A stretch of DNA of 64,000 nucleotides from Actinacidiphila acididurans (lineage in GTDB: Bacteria; Actinomycetota; Actinomycetes; Streptomycetales; Streptomycetaceae), in assembly GCF_016918855.1 (NCBI RefSeq), contig NZ_JADKYB010000026.1:85106-149105 (forward strand). The letters are read 5' to 3'. The first letter of the stretch is position 1. Each line of letters begins with the position of its first letter. The notes beneath the pieces were generated by a model. It saw only the letters and a list, made by a program, of their open reading frames with translations, searched no databases and had not been told where the DNA came from. Shown in pieces: positions 7,433 to 15,108 of the stretch. The position numbers and the translations under genes were made by a program.

Positions 7433-8866
7433 GTGACAGCCAAGCCGCGTATCCCGAATGTCCTGGCCAACCGCTATGCGTCGGCGGATCTCGCCACCCT
7501 CTGGTCCCCGGAACAGAAGGTGGTGCTGGAGCGGCGGCTGTGGGTGGCCGTGCTGCGGGCGCAGGCCGACCTCGGCGTCGAGGTGCCGGCGGGCGTGGTC
7601 GAGGACTACGAACGCGTGCTGGAGCAGGTCGACCTCGGCTCGATCGCCGAGCGGGAGCGGGTCACCCGGCACGACGTGAAGGCGCGGATCGAGGAGTTCA
7701 ACGCGCTCGCCGGGCACGAGCACATCCACAAGGGCATGACCTCCCGGGACCTGACCGAGAACGTGGAGCAGCTGCAGATCCGGCTCTCGCTGGAGCACGT
7801 CCGGGACCGTACGGTCGCGGTGCTCGCCCGGCTGGGGCAGCTCGCCGGGCAGTACGCGGAGCTGGTGATGGCCGGCCGCTCGCACAACGTCGCCGCGCAG
7901 GCCACCACGCTCGGCAAGCGGTTCGCCACCGCCGGAGACGAGCTGCTGGTCGCCTTCGAGCGGGTCGAGGAGCTGATCGGCCGCTACCCGCTGCGCGGCA
8001 TCAAGGGCCCGGTCGGCACCGCCCAGGACATGCTGGACCTGCTCGGCGGCGACGATGCCCGGCTCGCGGAGCTGGAGCAGCGGATCGCCGGGCACCTGGG
8101 CTTCGCCCGCACCTTCACCTCCGTCGGCCAGGTCTACCCGCGCTCGCTGGACTACGAGGTGGTCTCCGCGCTGGTGCAGCTGGCGGCCGCGCCCTCCTCC
8201 ACGGCGAAGACGATCCGGCTGATGGCCGGCCACGAACTGGTCACCGAGGGCTTCAAGCCCGGCCAGGTCGGCTCCTCGGCGATGCCGCACAAGATGAACA
8301 CCCGCTCCTGCGAGCGCGTCAACGGCCTGATGGTGATCCTGCGCGGCTACGCCTCGATGACCGGCGAGCTGGCCGGCGACCAGTGGAACGAGGGCGACGT
8401 GTCCTGCTCGGTGGTGCGCCGGGTCGCGCTGCCGGACGCCTTCTTCGCCTTCGACGGCCTGCTGGAGACCTTCCTGACGGTACTGGACGAGTTCGGCGCC
8501 TTCCCCGCGGTCGTCGCCCGCGAACTGGACCGCTACCTGCCGTTCCTGGCCACCACCAAGGTGCTGATGGGCGCGGTGCGCGCCGGGGTCGGCCGGGAGG
8601 CGGCGCACGAGGTGATCAAGGAGCACGCGGTGGCCTCGGCGCTGGCGATGCGCGAGAAGGGCGGGGAGCGCAACGAGCTGCTGGACCGGCTCGCCGCTGA
8701 CGACCGGATCCCGCTGGACCGCGCGGCCCTGGACGCGCTGATGGCCGACCGGCTGTCCTTCACCGGCGCCGCGGGCGGGCAGGTCGCCGAGGTGGTGCGG
8801 CGCGTCGAGGAGGTCGCCAAGGCCCACCCGCGCGCCGCGGCCTACGCCCCGGGGGCGATCCTCTGA
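7433..8866 (+). CDS. purB: Adenylosuccinate lyase
   Basis: A 477-residue enzyme of the fumarase/aspartase superfamily. It cleaves SAICAR to AICAR and adenylosuccinate to AMP, both releasing fumarate, in purine synthesis. The superfamily signature is GSSAMPHKMN (about residues 280-289). The active-site segments HKGMTSRDLTEN and VMAGRSHNVAAQ are also present. Length is normal. The GTG at 7433 lies eight bases after a -10-like TAGAAT (7419-7424) and has no ribosome-binding site, so the transcript is probably leaderless or nearly so. The stop codon overlaps the proposed CTG start of the glycosylase gene, implying a purB-mug operon. Confidence 0.96.
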   Translation: MTAKPRIPNVLANRYASADLATLWSPEQKVVLERRLWVAVLRAQADLGVEVPAGVVEDYERVLEQVDLGSIAERERVTRHDVKARIEEFNALAGHEHIHKGMTSRDLTENVEQLQIRLSLEHVRDRTVAVLARLGQLAGQYAELVMAGRSHNVAAQATTLGKRFATAGDELLVAFERVEELIGRYPLRGIKGPVGTAQDMLDLLGGDDARLAELEQRIAGHLGFARTFTSVGQVYPRSLDYEVVSALVQLAAAPSSTAKTIRLMAGHELVTEGFKPGQVGSSAMPHKMNTRSCERVNGLMVILRGYASMTGELAGDQWNEGDVSCSVVRRVALPDAFFAFDGLLETFLTVLDEFGAFPAVVARELDRYLPFLATTKVLMGAVRAGVGREAAHEVIKEHAVASALAMREKGGERNELLDRLAADDRIPLDRAALDALMADRLSFTGAAGGQVAEVVRRVEEVAKAHPRAAAYAPGAIL

Positions 8867-9501
8867 CCCCCGAGCAGCTCGCCGCGGCCCGGGACCGGAC
8901 GCTGGCGGACATCATCGGGCCGGGGCTGCGGGTGCTGTTCTGCGGCATCAACCCGGGCCTGATGTCGGCCTGGACGGGCCACCACTTCGCCCGGCCCGGT
9001 AACCGCTTCTGGCCCGCCCTGCACGCCTCCGGCTTCACCCCGCGCCGCTTCCTGCCCGCCGAGCAGCAGGAGATGCCCGCCCTCGGGCTCGGCATCACCA
9101 ATGTGGCGCCCCGGGCCACCGCGCGGGCCGACGAGCTGACCCGCGAGGAACTGATCGCCGGCGGCGCGCTGCTCACCGCCAAGGTGGAGACCTTCCGGCC
9201 GGCCTGGCTGGCGGTGCTCGGCGTGACCGCCTACCGGGTCGCCTTCGGTGACAAGGACGCACAAGTGGGGCCGCAGGAGCGGCGCATCGGCGGGACCCGG
9301 ATCTGGGCGCTGCCGAGCCCGAGCGGCCTCAACGCCCACTGGTCGCCGGCGACGCTCGCCGAGGAGTTCGCCCGGCTGCGGGCGGCGGCGTTCGCGGACG
9401 TGGGCGCGGACGGGGCCGTGGACGTGGTCACGGGCGATGCGGTTACGGGGACGGCTTCGGCGGCACCCGGCGGCGTCGCACTCGCCGAAGCGGACGGCTG
9501 A
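8863..9501 (+). CDS. mug: G/U mismatch-specific uracil-DNA glycosylase (Mug family), probable CTG start
   Basis: Removes uracil or thymine mispaired with G during base excision repair. The catalytic motif region reads VLFCGINPGL, followed by HHFARPGNRFWPALHASGF, and the second motif is PSPSGLNAHWS; all are typical of Mug. The N-terminal residues TPEQLAAARDRTLADIIGPG match the usual start of streptomycete homologues but lie upstream of the first in-frame GTG (8932). The only start that includes them is a CTG at 8863, which overlaps the purB TGA as CTGA. That gives 212 residues. A GTG start at 8932 would remove the first strand of the fold. The last ~45 residues are a low-complexity tail. Confidence 0.88.
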   Translation: MTPEQLAAARDRTLADIIGPGLRVLFCGINPGLMSAWTGHHFARPGNRFWPALHASGFTPRRFLPAEQQEMPALGLGITNVAPRATARADELTREELIAGGALLTAKVETFRPAWLAVLGVTAYRVAFGDKDAQVGPQERRIGGTRIWALPSPSGLNAHWSPATLAEEFARLRAAAFADVGADGAVDVVTGDAVTGTASAAPGGVALAEADG

Positions 9502-9529
9502 CCGGGCGGGCGGAGCATCGTACGGCCCC

Positions 9530-10048
9530 TCAACCGCCGTCCGCCCGCGGGCCGTCGGCCGCCGCGGGGCCCGCGCCGCCGGCCGCCCCGGGGCCCGGCC
9601 GTACGGCCCGTTCGTAGGCCGTCCGCTCCCCCACCGCGAGGACGAGCTGGAGCGGTAATCCGCCGTCCCACTGGCCCACCCCGAGCGCTATCCAGCGCTC
9701 GCCCACCAGCCAGCCGTACATCTCCGGCACGTAGCCGCACAGTTCGTCCAGGGGCGCCGGCACTTCCTCGCCGTCCATCGAGCGGATCAGGATCGCATAC
9801 AGGTCCACGGTCTCCGGCTCGCCCCAGCGGGTGCCGAGCAGGTCGACCAGCGCCTGGCACCAGACGGTGAAGTCCTCCTCGGCCTCGGCGCGGCGGGCCG
9901 GATCGCTGTCGTGGAAGTCCTCGCTGACCGCGAGGTCCTCGATGTGGAAGCCGGGGCCGCCGACGACGGCGCCCTCGCGGACCCGCTGCGCGGGGAAGGG
10001 CAGTCGGCGCAGCCGGTCCACCTCGGCGAGCTGGGCGGCAAGATCCAT
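9530..10048 (-). CDS. Conserved-looking hypothetical protein
   Basis: A 172-residue protein starting MDLAAQLAEVDRLRRLPFP. I do not recognise the family. It has a well-formed globular middle (EDFTVWCQALVDLLGTRWG, YVPEMYGWLVGERWIALG) with normal codon bias. The last ~30 residues are Gly/Ala/Pro-rich and probably unstructured. There is no signal peptide or membrane segment. The ATG at 10048 is preferred over an upstream in-frame start at 10246 because the intervening sequence is Arg/Pro-rich and overlaps the promoter region of the divergent ROK gene. Confidence 0.65.
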   Translation of the reverse strand: MDLAAQLAEVDRLRRLPFPAQRVREGAVVGGPGFHIEDLAVSEDFHDSDPARRAEAEEDFTVWCQALVDLLGTRWGEPETVDLYAILIRSMDGEEVPAPLDELCGYVPEMYGWLVGERWIALGVGQWDGGLPLQLVLAVGERTAYERAVRPGPGAAGGAGPAAADGPRADGG

Positions 10049-10199
10049 GTGACCAGTAAAGCTCCGCCGTATGACAATTGGCGGCCCGTCAGGACGACCG
10101 GGCCGGCCACCCACGGGCCCGATGCCCGACGGCACTCGCCGCGCGGCTTCCTGGCGGGTACGATCCGCCACACACGCGCACATGCTGGGAGGACACACC

Positions 10200-11357
10200 T
10201 TGGGGCGACTGACCGGCGGGGACCCGTCGCTGCTCCGGCGGATCAATTCCGCGGTCGTCCTTCACGCCCTGCGCGGCGCACAGACCCCCACGCTGACCGA
10301 GCTGGTGCAGAGCACGGGGCTGTCCCGGCCGACCGTCGAGGGCGTCATCGAGGGCCTGAGCGAGTCGGATCTGGTGGTGGAGGTGGCGCCGGACCCGGCT
10401 GACGGCCGCAAGCAGGGCCGGCCGGCCCGCAGGTTCCGCTTCCACGCGGAGGCCGGGCACCTGCTGGGCATCGAGATCGGCGCGCACCAGGTACGGGTGG
10501 TGCTGTCCGACCTGGGCGGTCAGGTGCTGGGCTCGCACGGCCGCGAGGTGCCGGAGTCGGCGTCCGCGGACGACCGGCTGGAGCGGCTGCGCGGTACGGT
10601 CGCCGAGCTGCTGCGCAAGGCCGGGGTGGCCCGCAGCACGCTGTGGGCGGTGGGCGTGGGGAGTCCCGGCATCGTGGAGTCGGGCGGCGAGGTGCGGCTG
10701 AGCACGGCGCTGCCCGGCTGGACCGGACTGCCGCTGGGCGAGCGGTTGCAGCGGTCCTTCCGATGTCCGGTGCTGGTCGAGAACGACGCGAACGTGGCGG
10801 CGGTGGGCGAGCACTGGAAGGGCGTGGCGGTCGGCACCGACGACGTGGTGTTCGTACTGGCCGGGCTGAGCCCGGGTGCGGGCTCGCTGATCGGCGGCCG
10901 GCTGCACCGGGGTTTCGGCGGGGCGGCCGGCGAGATCGGGGCGCTGCACCTGCTGGGCCGCGAGGTGACCCCCGAGCATCTGCTGTCCACCACCGGCACC
11001 CCGCTGCACCCGCTGGACGAGCAGGCGGTGGCCCGGGTGTTCGCGCTGGCCAAGGACGGCGACGTGCAGGCCAAGGACGCCGTCGAGCGCTTCCTGCACC
11101 GGCTGGTGCACGACGTGGCGGCGCTGGTGCTGGCGATCGACCCGGAGCTGGTGGTGATCGGCGGCTGGGCGGCGGGCCTGGACGGCGTCCTGGAGCCGCT
11201 GCGCTCGGAGCTGGCCCGCTACTGCCTGCGCCCGCCGCGTGTGGTGCTCTCCGCCCTCGGCTCGGACGCGATCGCGACCGGCGCGCTGCGGATGGCCCTG
11301 GACCACGTCGAGGAACAGCTCTTCGCGGTGGAGCAGGCCTCCCCGGCCCGGCGCTGA
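10200..11357 (+). CDS. ROK family transcriptional regulator, TTG start
   Basis: A 385-residue regulator of the NagC/XylR type. An N-terminal winged helix-turn-helix (LLRRINSAVVLHALRGAQ then LTELVQSTGLSRPTVEGVI, about residues 8-60) precedes a sugar-kinase-like ROK domain (LLGIEIGAHQVRVVLSDLGG, ENDANVAAVGE). The TTG at 10200 is chosen because a near-perfect GGGAGGA lies at 10187-10193 and the helix-turn-helix starts just after it; earlier ATGs add only Arg/Pro-rich sequence. After GEIGA the usual Cys-x-Cys-Gly-x2-x2-Cys zinc site is absent and the His of GEIGH is Ala, so sugar phosphorylation is unlikely. Such proteins usually repress sugar uptake genes. Confidence 0.88.
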   Translation: MGRLTGGDPSLLRRINSAVVLHALRGAQTPTLTELVQSTGLSRPTVEGVIEGLSESDLVVEVAPDPADGRKQGRPARRFRFHAEAGHLLGIEIGAHQVRVVLSDLGGQVLGSHGREVPESASADDRLERLRGTVAELLRKAGVARSTLWAVGVGSPGIVESGGEVRLSTALPGWTGLPLGERLQRSFRCPVLVENDANVAAVGEHWKGVAVGTDDVVFVLAGLSPGAGSLIGGRLHRGFGGAAGEIGALHLLGREVTPEHLLSTTGTPLHPLDEQAVARVFALAKDGDVQAKDAVERFLHRLVHDVAALVLAIDPELVVIGGWAAGLDGVLEPLRSELARYCLRPPRVVLSALGSDAIATGALRMALDHVEEQLFAVEQASPARR

Positions 11358-11390
11358 CACCGCCCGGCGGTCGGGCCGGGAACAGCGAAA

Positions 11391-11429
11391 CGGCGGCCCG
11401 CTCCGGGGAGTTCCCCGGGCGGGCCGCCG
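11391..11429. terminator. Bidirectional terminator between the ROK and GntR genes
   Basis: CGGCGGCCCGC (11391-11401) pairs with GCGGGCCGCCG (11419-11429). A second stem CCGGGG/CCCCGG closes a 4-base loop inside. The hairpin lies between two convergent genes. Confidence 0.72.
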
Positions 11430-11442
11430 TCGTGGCCGGAGT

Positions 11443-12204
11443 TCAGGACGCCTGGCGGCTCTCCGGCTCGTGGTGGGTGACCTCCAGCGCTCCGGAGTCG
11501 CCGAAGGTGAGCCGGCAGGTGTCGGCGCGGTAGGTGGCCACGGAGGCCGCGGCGACCCGGCCGCCGGAGACGTAGCGGGTGGTGACGACGAGGACCGGGG
11601 CGCCGGGCAACCGGTCGAGCAGCTTGGCGTCCTCGGCGCGGGCCGAGCCCAGCTCCACCGCGCGGTCCTCGCTCTCCAGCTCCAGGGTGTGCAGCTCGCG
11701 CAGCACGGCAGGGGCGTGCTCGGCCGGGGTGAGCAGGCCGGGCAGGCCCGGGACCGAGGCCGGCGGCACGTAGAGCAGCTCGGTGGCGACCGGCTGGCCC
11801 TGGACGGTCCGCTCGCGGCGCACGGTGTGCACCGCCTCGTCGGCCGCGGTGCCCAGCAGGGCGGCGACGGCGGCGGGCGCGACGGCCTCGGCGCAGCCGA
11901 TGGTGGTCCACGCGTCGCGGCCCGCGCCCGGCCAGGTGTTGGCCGAGGGGCCCACGGCCACGCCGATGCGCGGCGGGGCGACGGTGGTGCCGACCCCACG
12001 CCGCCGCTGGAGGCGGCCCTCGAGTTCGAGCTGCTCCAGCGCCTGGCGGAGCGTGGCCCGGGCGACGCCGAAGCGCGCGGCCAGGTCCCGTTCGTTCGGC
12101 AGGATCTCGCCGACCTCGAACTCCGAGTCGAGGGCGTCGTTCAGCACCGTCTTCAGGTGCCAGTACTTCGGCTCCTGCACCGATTCGAGCTGCGTGGTCC
12201 CCAC
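11443..12204 (-). CDS. GntR family regulator, HutC/DasR-type (UTRA domain)
   Basis: A 253-residue regulator. The winged helix-turn-helix occupies about residues 14-80 (PKYWHLKTVLNDALDSEF, then NERDLAARFGVARATLRQ), followed by a UTRA ligand-binding domain (about 95-245). This is the HutC/DasR subfamily, whose ligands are often sugar phosphates or amino-acid derivatives. The GTG at 12204 is preferred to an ATG at 12387, because the extra residues do not look like coding sequence and contain the promoter; GAGG lies a few bases upstream. A perfect TTGGTC-AA-GACCAA palindrome overlaps the -35 of its own promoter, implying autoregulation. It is divergent from an SDR gene that it may also control. 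Confidence 0.88.
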   Translation of the reverse strand: MGTTQLESVQEPKYWHLKTVLNDALDSEFEVGEILPNERDLAARFGVARATLRQALEQLELEGRLQRRRGVGTTVAPPRIGVAVGPSANTWPGAGRDAWTTIGCAEAVAPAAVAALLGTAADEAVHTVRRERTVQGQPVATELLYVPPASVPGLPGLLTPAEHAPAVLRELHTLELESEDRAVELGSARAEDAKLLDRLPGAPVLVVTTRYVSGGRVAAASVATYRADTCRLTFGDSGALEVTHHEPESRQAS

Positions 12205-12291
12205 CCTGTCCTCGCAATCGCCTTCCGGGCCCGCCCGTCCGGCGGACCCAACCGCGGCTTGTTCAGCCTTGTTTCGGAACCCCTGTTTATT

Positions 12292-12315
12292 AAAGGTCCT
12301 TTCACTACCAGGACC
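12292..12315. promoter_or_regulatory. Second inverted-repeat element upstream of gntR
   Basis: AAAGG-T-CCTTT (12292-12302) is a perfect odd palindrome. GGTCC (12295-12299) also pairs with GGACC (12311-12315) across 11 bases. Both lie just downstream of the gntR -10 box, around its likely transcription start, and may be an additional operator. Confidence 0.4.
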
Positions 12316-12342
12316 ATAGAGCGCTGTCACGAACTTGGTCAA
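12313..12342 (-). promoter_or_regulatory. Promoter of the GntR gene
   Basis: On the minus strand, TTGACC (12337-12342) and TATGGT (12313-12318) are separated by 18 bases, a good housekeeping-sigma promoter. It leaves a leader of about 100 bases before the GTG at 12204. Confidence 0.6.
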
Positions 12343-12348
12343 GACCAA
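12335..12348. promoter_or_regulatory. Palindromic operator TTGGTC-AA-GACCAA (DasR/HutC-like)
   Basis: A perfect 6+6 inverted repeat with two-base centre. Its GGTC-N2-GACC core is the one known for DasR-type sites in Streptomyces. It covers the -35 of the gntR promoter and faces the divergent SDR gene. Confidence 0.65.
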
Positions 12349-12509
12349 TCCTCCGATGCCTGCCAACCGCACCGAAACCGGATACATGAGGCGTTCACGC
12401 AGTGTTGACGGGGCGCTGCGATAGCGTTCGTGATCTCCGCGGGAAACGCAGAGGGCGGGCGGCCGTACGGCGCCGGTGCGCGGGGCGGCGACGGGAAGGG
12501 GACGAAAGC

Positions 12510-13256
12510 GTGGACCAGGTCACGGTGGTCACCGGCGGCAGCCGCGGGATCGGGGCGGCGGTGGCGCTGCGGCTGGCGGCGGCCGGCCACCGGATCGGGC
12601 TGGGCTACGAGCGGGCGGAGGAGGCCGCGCTGGACGTGGCCCGGCAGGTGCGCGCGGCGGGCGCGCAGTGCCTGGTGCACCGGGTGGACACCGGCGACGA
12701 GGCCCGGGTCGACGCGTTCTTCGACGCGGTGCGGTCCGAACTCGGCCCGGTCACCGGGCTGGTGAACAACGCGGGCGTCACCGGGCCGCTCGGCCGGTTC
12801 GCCGAGACCCCGGTAGAGGTGATCGACCGGGTGCTGGAGGTCAACGTACGCGGCGCGATGCTGTGCGCGCGGCGCGCGGTGCGGGAGATGTCCACCCGGT
12901 ACGGCGGCAGCGGGGGCGCGATCGTCAACATCTCCTCGGGCGCGGCGACGCTGGGCGGCGCGGGCGAGTACGTGCACTACGCCGCGTCCAAGGCGGCGGT
13001 GGACGCGCTGACGGTGGGCCTGGCCAAGGAACTGGCCGCCGAGGGGGTGCGGGTGAACTCCGTGCAGCCCGGCATGATCGTCACCGGCATCCATGCGGCG
13101 ATGGGCGACCCGGAGCGGCCCTGGCGCAACCCGGACCGCGTCCCGATGCGGCGCCCCGGCGAGCCGGAGGAGGTCGCGGGCGCGGTGGCCTGGCTGCTGT
13201 CGCCGGAGGCGTCCTACACCACGGGCGCGGTGCTGCGGGTGGCCGGCGGGCTCTGA
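12510..13256 (+). CDS. SDR family oxidoreductase
   Basis: A 248-residue classical short-chain dehydrogenase. The cofactor motif is VVTGGSRGIG (residues 6-15), the structural motif is LVNNAGVTG, and the catalytic Ser-Tyr-Lys appears in ISSGAATLG and VHYAASK. The C-terminal TTGAVLRVAGGL is typical of glucose 1-dehydrogenase and 3-oxoacyl-ACP reductase-like members. The start is a GTG at 12510, with a GGGAAGGGGA purine tract just upstream; earlier in-frame codons have no domain homology. The gene is divergent from gntR and shares its regulatory region. The substrate cannot be assigned. Confidence 0.88.
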   Translation: MDQVTVVTGGSRGIGAAVALRLAAAGHRIGLGYERAEEAALDVARQVRAAGAQCLVHRVDTGDEARVDAFFDAVRSELGPVTGLVNNAGVTGPLGRFAETPVEVIDRVLEVNVRGAMLCARRAVREMSTRYGGSGGAIVNISSGAATLGGAGEYVHYAASKAAVDALTVGLAKELAAEGVRVNSVQPGMIVTGIHAAMGDPERPWRNPDRVPMRRPGEPEEVAGAVAWLLSPEASYTTGAVLRVAGGL

Positions 13257-13436
13257 TGGATCATTGAGGCTCGGGGGGGGTGTTGACCTGAGCATGGCCG
13301 GAACACGACGGTGATACGGGGTAACGCACCGGAAACCCGCGGGTGACGGGTGCGGGGGCAGAATCCTGTGCCCTGTCCCCCTTCCACTGTGTGCCGAAGT
13401 GTTTGTCGAAGCCTTGTGCCCGAACCGAGGAGCAGC

Positions 13437-14897
13437 ATGTCAGGTTCCGCCGTGGACGCCGGCCGGCCGGTGTCCCGTCCACCCCTTGCCGGCAGCGCGC
13501 TGGACAGATGGTTCCGGATCTCGGAACGCGGGTCCACCGCGGTGCGGGAGTTGCGCGGCGGGGTGGCCACGTTCTTCACCATGGCGTACATCCTGGTGCT
13601 CAATCCGATCATCCTCGGCAGTGCGACGGACAAGTTCGGGCACCATCTGTCGACGCCCCAACTGGTCACCGCCACCGCGCTGGTGGCCGCGGTGATGACC
13701 GCGATCATGGGCGTGGGCGGCAACCTGCCGCTGGCCATCGCCGCCGGACTCGGGCTGAACGCCGTGGTGGCCTTCCAGCTCGCGCCCAAGATGAGCTGGC
13801 CGGACGCGATGGGCCTGGTGGTCTTCGAGGGCCTGCTGATATGCGTGCTGGTGGTCACCGGGCTGCGCGAAGCGATCATGAACGCCATCCCGCTGCCCAT
13901 CAAGCAGGCGATCAGCGTCGGCATCGGCCTGTTCATCGCCTTCATCGGCTTCGTGGACGCCGGGTTCGCCACCCGTATCCCGGACGCCGCCAAGACCACC
14001 GTGCCGGTGCAGCTCGGTGCGACGGGCACCCTGACCGGCTGGCCGGTGCTGGTGTTCTGCCTCGGGGTGCTGCTCACGGTGGCGCTGGTCGCCCGGCGGA
14101 TCAAGGGCGCGATCCTGATCAGCATCGTGGTGATGACGATCGTGGCGATCGTGGTCAACTCCGTCGCCGACGTCCCGGCCGCCGCCTGGGGGCTGAGCGT
14201 GCCCAAGTGGCCGCACAAGGTCGTGGCGAGCCCGGACTTCGGGCTGGTGGGGCACTTCAGCCTGCTCGGCGGCTTCCAGGAGGCGGGCGTGGTGACCGCC
14301 GCGCTGTTCGTCTTCACCCTGGTGCTCTCGGACTTCTTCGACGCCATGGGCACGATCGTGGGCATCTCCAGCGAGGCCGGGCTGCTGGACAAGCGGGGGC
14401 GGGTGCCGAACATCGGGCGCGTGCTGTTCATAGACGGAGCGGCCGCGGTCGCCGGCGGCGCGGCCTCCTGCTCGTCCAACACCGCCTACGTGGAGTCCGC
14501 GGCCGGCGTCGGCGAGGGGGCGCGCACGGGTCTGGCCAGCGTGGTGACCGGTGCGCTGTTCGCCGTGGCCCTCTTCCTGTCGCCGCTTGCCGCGGTGGTG
14601 CCCTCGCAGGCGGCGGCGCCCGCGCTGGTCGCGGTGGGCTTCCTGCTCATGGCCCAGGTGCGCAACATCGACTGGACCCAGTACGACATCGCGATCCCGG
14701 CCTTCCTGACCATCGCCGCGATGCCCTTCACGTACAGCATCACCAACGGGATCGGGGCGGGCTTCCTGTCCTTCGTGGCGATCAAGCTGGTGCTGGGCAA
14801 GGTCCGCGACGTCCACCCGCTGGTGTGGGCGGTCTCGGTGTGCTTCGTGGCGTACTTCGCCATCGACCCGCTCCAGCAGTGGCTGGGCGCGAAGTAG
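13437..14897 (+). CDS. NCS2 family purine permease (AzgA-like)
   Basis: A 486-residue polytopic membrane protein of the nucleobase:cation symporter 2/AzgA group, which imports hypoxanthine, guanine or adenine. Evidence includes the N-terminal RGGVATFFTMAYILVLNP, the conserved GLGLNAVVAFQL, the SDFFDAMGT motif and the substrate-site loop NTAYVESAAGVGEGARTG. About 12-14 hydrophobic segments are present. The ATG at 13437 follows GAGGAG at suitable spacing; an upstream frame from 13350 adds Cys/Arg-rich sequence unlike the family. No purine riboswitch was recognised in the 180 bases upstream. Confidence 0.92.
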   Translation: MSGSAVDAGRPVSRPPLAGSALDRWFRISERGSTAVRELRGGVATFFTMAYILVLNPIILGSATDKFGHHLSTPQLVTATALVAAVMTAIMGVGGNLPLAIAAGLGLNAVVAFQLAPKMSWPDAMGLVVFEGLLICVLVVTGLREAIMNAIPLPIKQAISVGIGLFIAFIGFVDAGFATRIPDAAKTTVPVQLGATGTLTGWPVLVFCLGVLLTVALVARRIKGAILISIVVMTIVAIVVNSVADVPAAAWGLSVPKWPHKVVASPDFGLVGHFSLLGGFQEAGVVTAALFVFTLVLSDFFDAMGTIVGISSEAGLLDKRGRVPNIGRVLFIDGAAAVAGGAASCSSNTAYVESAAGVGEGARTGLASVVTGALFAVALFLSPLAAVVPSQAAAPALVAVGFLLMAQVRNIDWTQYDIAIPAFLTIAAMPFTYSITNGIGAGFLSFVAIKLVLGKVRDVHPLVWAVSVCFVAYFAIDPLQQWLGAK

Positions 14898-15051
14898 CGG
14901 GAGCGTACAACGGGTGCGGCCGGCCGTCCGCCCTCCACCGGAGGAGGGGAGCCGGCGGAGCGGCGGACGGACTACCGCCCCACCAGGCACGGGGAGCACC
15001 GGTCGGGGCGGACGGCCGGGCCGGCACACGTACCGACCCGCAACCGGAGAA

Positions 15052-15089
15052 CTCACCCCGGCCCGGCGGAGTTCCCGGGCCGGGGTGAG
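15052..15089. terminator. Strong bidirectional terminator between the purine permease and TPR genes
   Basis: CTCACCCCGGCCCG (15052-15065) pairs perfectly over 14 bases with CGGGCCGGGGTGAG (15076-15089), with a 10-base loop. It lies between convergent genes and ends 20 bases from the TPR gene stop. Confidence 0.85.
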
Positions 15090-15108
15090 GCGGACGCGGC
15101 CCCAGGGG

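Noticed and set aside
13257..13436. Purine riboswitch before the purine permease gene
   Set aside because: I could not recognise the conserved junction or loop sequences in this GC-rich leader.
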